DNA of 64,000 nt from an uncultured Collinsella sp. (lineage in GTDB: Bacteria > Actinomycetota > Coriobacteriia > Coriobacteriales > Coriobacteriaceae), in assembly GCA_900541235.1 (NCBI GenBank), contig UQIW01000001.1:193627-257626 (forward strand), read 5' to 3'. Under the pieces are notes generated by a model. That model saw only the letters and a list, made by a program, of their open reading frames with translations. It was not told where the DNA came from and ran no database searches. A program made the translations under genes and the position numbers. Positions 59,504 to 64,000 of this stretch are shown in pieces (within the stretch, counting starts at the first letter, position 1; every line of letters starts with the position of its first letter).

Positions 59504-60061
59504 CTAACGGCCCAGCATCCTAAAGAACCGCTCCTCGAGCGACGGATCGGTCTCAAAGACGCCGCGGCGAGCGAGCGTCACGGTCTTGGTGCCAGGCTTT
59601 TGCACGCCGCGCATGGTCATGCACATATGCTCAGCCTCCATGAGCACAATCGCTCCCTGGGGAGCGAGATACTCCATGAGGGCATCGGCAACCTGTGCGC
59701 ACAGCTGCTCCTGCAGCTGCAGACGACGGGCGTAGACCTCAACCGTGCGGGCAAGCTTAGAGAGCCCTGCGACACGGCCGTTGGGGATATAACCAATGGC
59801 GGCCTTGCCATAAAACGGCAGCAGATGATGCTCGCACAGCGAGTAAAACGTGATGTCGCGCTCGATAACCAAATCGTTCGAAGCGACGGCAAAGGTTTTG
59901 GACAGGTGCTCCTCGGCACTCTGGTCCATACCGCCGGCGATCTCACCATACATACGGGCAACGCGCGCCGGGGTCTCCAGCAGGCCCTCACGAGTTGGGT
60001 CCTCGCCTATGCCCTCAAGCAACAGCTTAATGGCGGCCTCGACTTTTTCCTGATCGATCAT
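59504..60061 (-). CDS. folE: GTP cyclohydrolase I
   Basis: 185-residue type IA enzyme, the first step of folate synthesis (GTP to dihydroneopterin triphosphate). Zinc/active-site motifs [22 protein letters not shown] and [17 protein letters not shown] are intact, with [21 protein letters not shown] between them. The ATG at 60061 follows GTGAGG. It forms an operon with the HD protein and probably NrdG downstream on the genome order. Confidence 0.93.
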   Translation of the reverse strand: MIDQEKVEAAIKLLLEGIGEDPTREGLLETPARVARMYGEIAGGMDQSAEEHLSKTFAVASNDLVIERDITFYSLCEHHLLPFYGKAAIGYIPNGRVAGLSKLARTVEVYARRLQLQEQLCAQVADALMEYLAPQGAIVLMEAEHMCMTMRGVQKPGTKTVTLARRGVFETDPSLEERFFRMLGR

Positions 60062-60127
60062 CTGGGCCTCACTTTTCCGATTTTGCGTTCGCGCTATGGT
60101 ACCACGCCCTTTGGCATCGGCCACAAG

Positions 60128-60709
60128 CTACATAGTATGGGTCGAATAGACTGGATCGTCCCGCCAAAGTTCAACCGCATCACAAAGCGCAACACCCTCG
60201 CGCTCAGCACGGTCGCGCGTAGCGTTCATATCGATCACACGCTGGTTACTCGAGCCTCTGAAGCGCAACGAGATATCGTACAAATCCTGAACGAACGGAC
60301 CGTCCACCAACATATCGAGGCAGGTAAGGATACGGTCCGTGACCTCGGTATGGTGGCAACCGCCCGGCATAAGCTCCTCGAGCACATCGCCGGTAAAGCA
60401 CCAAATGGTCTTGCTCGACCCCGCAGGATAAGTGGCACGAACACGCTCAATGAAGTCAACAAGCCCCGCCTGATTCTCGGGCTCCATAGGCTCGCCACCC
60501 AGAATCGTCAGGCCATCGATAAAGGGATGATCGAGACTCTCGATAATTTTGTCCTCGACGGCGCTATCGAACGGCTCGCCCGCAGCAAAGTCCCACGCGA
60601 CAGAGTTAAAGCAATTCTTGCACCCACGACGGCACCCGCTCACAAAAAGAGAAGTACGAACGCCTTCTCCATCAGCAATGTCGAAATACTTAATGTTCGC
60701 GTAGTTCAT
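60128..60709 (-). CDS. nrdG: anaerobic ribonucleotide reductase activating protein
   Basis: 193-residue radical SAM activase that installs the glycyl radical on NrdD. The cluster motif CRRGCKNC has C26, C30 and C33; GLTILGGEPMEPENQAGLVDF is the SAM-binding region. The ATG at 60709 follows GGGAGAG. Between it and nrdD lie two long inverted repeats over about 430 bases; nrdG follows nrdD in transcription order but may have its own start. Confidence 0.92.
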   Translation of the reverse strand: MNYANIKYFDIADGEGVRTSLFVSGCRRGCKNCFNSVAWDFAAGEPFDSAVEDKIIESLDHPFIDGLTILGGEPMEPENQAGLVDFIERVRATYPAGSSKTIWCFTGDVLEELMPGGCHHTEVTDRILTCLDMLVDGPFVQDLYDISLRFRGSSNQRVIDMNATRDRAEREGVALCDAVELWRDDPVYSTHTM

Positions 60710-60724
60710 AGGTAACTCTCCCGG

Positions 60725-60808
60725 GAGGCCGGGACATATCATCCCGTCCTCAAACATTCTCGGCCTTCGGCCTGCGAAACTGCGGGCGGGACGATATGTC
60801 CCGGCCTC
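60725..60808. repeat. 25-bp-arm inverted repeat between nrdG and nrdD
   Basis: Arms 60725-60749 and 60784-60808 pair with about two mismatches. The loop contains a small GGCC-TTC-GGCC hairpin. No coding sequence; possible structured RNA or mobile palindrome. Confidence 0.65.
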
Positions 60809-60986
60809 ATGCAAAGGGTAACTCAATGAACGAAGCGAACATCGAGCATAGGGTTCGAGGTCCAATAAATACTCAGCTGCAGCTCAACCGCCATCGCAAG
60901 TAAATCGCAGCTGCAGCTCAAATTATTTCCGCTAAGAACTTCGAGGAGTGAGCAGACCGCATGCCGCATCTCAGCTACATCAACTT

Positions 60987-61123
60987 GGCTGCCCGTAGCG
61001 AGGCCCCGGACCTTTGCTCGATATGAGTTCCGCACGAACAGGAGGCGCCAGTGGCGCCTCCGTCGTGAGCCAGGACTGTCCGAAATAGCGAGTAAAGGTC
61101 CGGGGCCTCGCTACGGGGCAGCC
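60987..61123. repeat. 34-bp-arm inverted repeat downstream of nrdD
   Basis: Arms 60987-61020 and 61089-61123 are nearly perfectly complementary. Between them is a smaller GGAGGCGCC-AGT-GGCGCCTCC hairpin. Located 12 bases past the nrdD stop; may terminate or stabilise its transcript, but no T-run follows. Confidence 0.65.
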
Positions 61124-61134
61124 TGGGATGGTTA

Positions 61135-63357
61135 TTAGAGATGCAGCACGCGGTCGCGGATCTCCTCGGTTCGACCCTGGTTCCAGAACTGGGTACCGAT
61201 GTAGCCGCACGTACGACGAGCGACATTCATCTTCTCCTGGTCGCGGTTGCCGCAGTTGGGGCACTCCCACACCAGCTTGCCATCGTCCTCGACAATCTTG
61301 ATCTCACCGTCGTAGCCGCACACCTGGCAGTAGTCGCTCTTGGTGTTGAGCTCGGCGTACATGATGTTGTCGTAGATGTACTGCATCACGCGAATGACAG
61401 CCTTGAGGTTGTCCTGCATGTTGGGAACCTCGACGTAGGAGATGGCACCGCCCGGCGAAAGCTGCTGGAACATACCCTCGAACTTGAGCTTGTCGAATGC
61501 GTCGATCTCCTCGGACACATGGACGTGATAGCTGTTGGTAATGTAGCCCTTGTCCGTCACGCCCGGGATAATGCCAAAACGGCGCTGCAGGCACTTGGCA
61601 AACTTGTAGGTCGTCGACTCAAGCGGGGTGCCGTACAGCGAGAAGTCGATATCGCTTTCGGCCTTCCACTCGGCGCACTTGTCGTTCATGTGCTGCATGA
61701 CGGCCATGGCAAACGGCGTGCCCTCCTTCTCGGTGTGGCTGTGACCCGTCATGTACTTAACGCACTCATACAGGCCGGCATAGCCCAGGCTGATCGTAGA
61801 GTATCCGCCCACGAGCAGCTTGTCGATCGTCTCGCCCTTCTTCAGACGCGCCAGGGCGCCGTATTGCCAAAGAATCGGCGCGGCGTCAGAAAGTGTACCC
61901 ATCAGGCGCTCATGACGGCACAGCAGGGCACGGTGGCACAGCTCAAGGCGCTCATCGAAGATCTTCCAGAACTTGTCCATATCCTGGTGCGAGCTCAGTG
62001 CGACATCAGGCAGGTTGATGGTCACAACGCCCTGGTTAAAGCGACCATAGTACTTGGGCTTGTTCGGGTCGTAGTTCAGCGCGTTGGCAACGTTGTTAAA
62101 ACCGTTGCCCGAACGGTCGGGCGTCAGGAAACTGCGGCAACCCATGCAGGTGTAGCAATCGCCGTTGCCGGCGGTCTCGCCCTTAGACAGCTTGAGCTCG
62201 CGCATCTTCTTCTCGGAGATGTAATCGGGCACCATGCGCTTGGCGGTGCACTTGGCAGCCAGCTGGGTCAGGTAGAAGTACGGGGAATCCTCGTGAACGT
62301 TATCGTCCTCGAGTACATAGATAAGCTTGGGGAATGCCGGGGTAATCCACACGCCGGCCTCGTTCTTAACGCCCTCGTAGCGCTGGCGAAGCGTCTCCTC
62401 CACGATCATGGCAAGGTCGTGCTTCTCCTGAGGCGTACGGGCCTCGTTAAGATACATAAAGACCGTCACGAACGGCGCCTGGCCATTGGTGGTCATAAGG
62501 GTCACGACCTGATACTGAATCGTCTGGACGCCGCGACGGATCTCGTCACGCAGGCGGTCCTCAACAACCTCGCGGACCTTTTCGGGAGATGCGGAAACGC
62601 CAAGCTCCTCGAGCTCGCGGGCGACCTCGCCGCGAATCTTTTGACGGCTCACCTCGACGAACGGGGCAAGATGGGTCAGCGAAATCGACTGGCCACCGTA
62701 CTGGGAGGAAGCAACCTGAGCGATGATCTGCGTCGCGATGTTGCAGGCAGTCGAGAAGCTGTGCGGCTTCTCGATCAGCGTGCCCGAAATAACAGTACCG
62801 TTCTGGAGCATATCCTCCAGGTTCACCAGGTCGCAGTTATGCATGTGCTGGGCAAAGTAGTCCGAATCATGGAAGTGAATCAGACCCTCATTGTGAGCAT
62901 CCACAATCTCCTGGGGCAGCAGCACACGCTGGGTCAGGTCCTTGGAGATCTCGCCGGCCATGTAGTCACGCTGAACGGAATTGACGGTCGGGTTCTTGTT
63001 GGAGTTCTCCTGCTTAACCTCTTCGTTGTTGCACTCGATCAGCGACAGGATCTTGTCATCGGTCGTGTTCTTCTGGCGCTTCAGGCTCTGAACATAGCGA
63101 TAGATGATGTAGTGGCGGGCAACCTCGTAGCAGTCGAGACGCATGATCTCGTCCTCGACCAAATCCTGAATCTCCTCGACCGAAACAGTGTGGCCCGCGT
63201 TCTCGCATGCCTCGGCGACGTTTTGTGCCGCGTAAACCACCTGGCGGTCGGTAAGACGAGAGCTCTCCTCGACCTCCAAGTTTGCGGCACGGATGGCATT
63301 GACGATCTTATCGATGTCAAAGACAACCTCGGTGCCGCTGCGCTTGATGATCTTCAT
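61135..63357 (-). CDS. nrdD: class III anaerobic ribonucleoside-triphosphate reductase
   Basis: 740-residue oxygen-sensitive enzyme that reduces NTPs using a glycyl radical. Residues about 1-90 are an ATP-cone (IKRSGTEVVFDIDKIVNAIR). The active-site region has FSTACNIATQIIAQVASSQY and CYTCMGCRSFL. The C-terminal zinc finger is CQVCG...CPNCG, and the radical site is G718 in RTCGYIGTQ. All essential parts are present. The ATG at 63357 with AGAGG 7 bases upstream begins MKIIKRSGTEV. Two NrdR-type boxes overlap its promoter. Confidence 0.95.
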   Translation of the reverse strand: MKIIKRSGTEVVFDIDKIVNAIRAANLEVEESSRLTDRQVVYAAQNVAEACENAGHTVSVEEIQDLVEDEIMRLDCYEVARHYIIYRYVQSLKRQKNTTDDKILSLIECNNEEVKQENSNKNPTVNSVQRDYMAGEISKDLTQRVLLPQEIVDAHNEGLIHFHDSDYFAQHMHNCDLVNLEDMLQNGTVISGTLIEKPHSFSTACNIATQIIAQVASSQYGGQSISLTHLAPFVEVSRQKIRGEVARELEELGVSASPEKVREVVEDRLRDEIRRGVQTIQYQVVTLMTTNGQAPFVTVFMYLNEARTPQEKHDLAMIVEETLRQRYEGVKNEAGVWITPAFPKLIYVLEDDNVHEDSPYFYLTQLAAKCTAKRMVPDYISEKKMRELKLSKGETAGNGDCYTCMGCRSFLTPDRSGNGFNNVANALNYDPNKPKYYGRFNQGVVTINLPDVALSSHQDMDKFWKIFDERLELCHRALLCRHERLMGTLSDAAPILWQYGALARLKKGETIDKLLVGGYSTISLGYAGLYECVKYMTGHSHTEKEGTPFAMAVMQHMNDKCAEWKAESDIDFSLYGTPLESTTYKFAKCLQRRFGIIPGVTDKGYITNSYHVHVSEEIDAFDKLKFEGMFQQLSPGGAISYVEVPNMQDNLKAVIRVMQYIYDNIMYAELNTKSDYCQVCGYDGEIKIVEDDGKLVWECPNCGNRDQEKMNVARRTCGYIGTQFWNQGRTEEIRDRVLHL

Positions 63358-63581
63358 CCTCTTGCCTCTTTCGCGTCGTAGTCTCATTGCGCTTCAGAGC
63401 CAAACGATGCCCGGCAGGGCGTGCCCCTGTCTTGCGGCGCCGTCGCGCAATCTGTGTTCTCGATAACCATAGTCCCTCATGCGGACAATCCTCGCAGCCA
63501 ATCAAGGGGCTCAAAGATCTATCCAAATGGGGCGAATAAGGTTCTCGTTCTCTGTCCGCCATCTATCATACGACAAAGAGG

Positions 63582-63629
63582 CATCTATATCCTGTATTCT
63601 TTTTTTAGGTCAAACACAACATATAGTGT
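63582..63629 (-). promoter_or_regulatory. nrdD promoter with two NrdR boxes
   Basis: ACACAACATATAGTGT (63614-63629) matches 15 of 16 NrdR-box positions. A second, weaker box (63582-63597, 11 of 16) lies at a centre distance of 32, the known spacing. TTGACC (63608-63613) and TATAGA (63584-63589) spaced 18 form the promoter between and under the boxes. Confidence 0.75.
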
Positions 63630-63923
63630 TTCAGCAGGTCAAAGCAATTAGTCATTTTGCAGACGCATTAAAAATGAGGGGTTCTTGGGAAGTCGGTAAA
63701 ACGTTACCAACACGGCTACCTGCATGGCAGTTATAAAACCCCCTTAGTCAAGCCGCTGACAAATCCTACCAAAACCAAGCCGCTCACGCCAAAAGAATCC
63801 AAAAGATTATGCTTGACCAACATGTTGCGGTCACGGTCGGCCAGGACGTATGCAATCTGCCGGCACCTCTACGGGGACCTTGGATCAATATTTGGTGGCA
63901 TATTTGACGGCGTGCTTGGTAGC
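63630..63923. other. 294-base region with no gene seen
   Basis: Between the nrdD promoter and the tRNA terminator. Only a small GGTAA-AACG-TTACC palindrome near 63692 stands out; no reading frame has a ribosome site or recognisable product. Confidence 0.5.
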
Positions 63924-63960
63924 AAAACAAAACAGCCCAGAGGACATAGCCTCTGAGCTG
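63924..63960 (-). terminator. terminator of the tRNA gene
   Basis: A stem (CAGCTCAGAGG with CCTCTGGGCTG) followed by TTTTGTTTT on the minus strand lies 8 bases past the encoded CCA end of the tRNA. Confidence 0.8.
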
Positions 63961-63968
63961 CGAACATT

Positions 63969-64000
63969 TGGTGGGCGTTAGAAGATTTGAACTTCTGACC
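63969..64000 (-). tRNA. tRNA 3' end (5' part outside window)
   Basis: On the minus strand the T-arm AGAAG-TTCAAAT-CTTCT is followed by the acceptor AACGCCC, discriminator A and encoded CCA. The anticodon lies beyond the window, so the amino acid cannot be named. Confidence 0.85.

Noticed and set aside
61141..63381. 746-codon plus-strand open frame
   Set aside because: Mirror of nrdD in the opposite strand; no ribosome site or recognisable domain.
1..64000. CRISPR arrays, prophage or insertion sequences
   Set aside because: No regularly spaced repeats, cas genes, transposase, integrase or phage structural genes were seen; the repeats present are palindromic and scattered.

Overview
The window looks like a chromosomal segment of a high-GC, anaerobic, gut-type actinobacterium of the class Coriobacteriia, most like Collinsella. 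This is an inference from the overall codon style, the class III ribonucleotide reductase with its activase, the DUF3793-flavodoxin pair and the fermentative and sugar-catabolic gene content; no 16S gene is present. Coding density is high, and most genes have clear Shine-Dalgarno sites and intrinsic terminators.

Layout. 1-4.9 kb: end of a DUF2974 protein, L-lactate dehydrogenase, a class I/II aminotransferase and glutamine-dependent NAD synthetase. 5.0-9.3 kb: a visibly AT-rich island on the minus strand with a DUF2087 regulator, an MFS exporter, a cobalamin-binding radical SAM enzyme and a 36-residue acidic peptide. It reads as a small RiPP-type cassette, but the radical SAM gene is frameshifted at a C6 tract. 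9.4-16.7 kb: two low-complexity proteins, EttA, an SdpR/SdpI-like pair, TcdA and TatD. 16.8-28.2 kb: a large minus-strand catabolic locus with a GntR regulator and a perfect palindromic operator. Its first unit (transporter, amidohydrolase, FrlC-, FrlB- and FrlD-like enzymes) resembles fructosamine (Amadori product) degradation. A second unit (another FrlD-like kinase, amidohydrolase, YjbQ, BtpA/SgcQ, FGGY kinase) follows an internal terminator.

28.3-35.1 kb: two HAD phosphatases; a plus-strand trio of an unrecognised protein, a ClpP-type protease and a short VirD4/TraG-type ATPase; then glucose-6-phosphate isomerase. 35.2-39.8 kb: REP-like repeats, a truncated dehydrogenase-like gene, an SOS-type UmuC/YolD operon with two LexA-like boxes, a metal-binding HMA protein behind a CsoR-like palindrome, and DUF3793 plus flavodoxin behind a DtxR-like palindrome. 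39.8-47.8 kb: a polar amino-acid ABC transporter, endonuclease IV, a Gfo/Idh/MocA oxidoreductase flanked by two copies of an 86-bp palindromic repeat, an aldo-keto reductase with a ferredoxin tail, a cyclase remnant and a ketopantoate-reductase-like enzyme.

47.9-64 kb: two small or secreted proteins, MetY (O-acetylhomoserine sulfhydrylase) with a leader peptide and divergent LysR, RNase H, a second Gfo/Idh/MocA protein, acylphosphatase, a Fur/PerR regulator, a Cof phosphatase, a SlyD-UreE-like pair, an M19 dipeptidase, a YgjP-like protein, FolB, an HD-domain protein, FolE and NrdG. Two very long inverted repeats follow, then NrdD with NrdR boxes on its promoter, and the 3' end of a tRNA gene at the right edge. 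No CRISPR array, rRNA gene, transposase or phage structural gene was seen.
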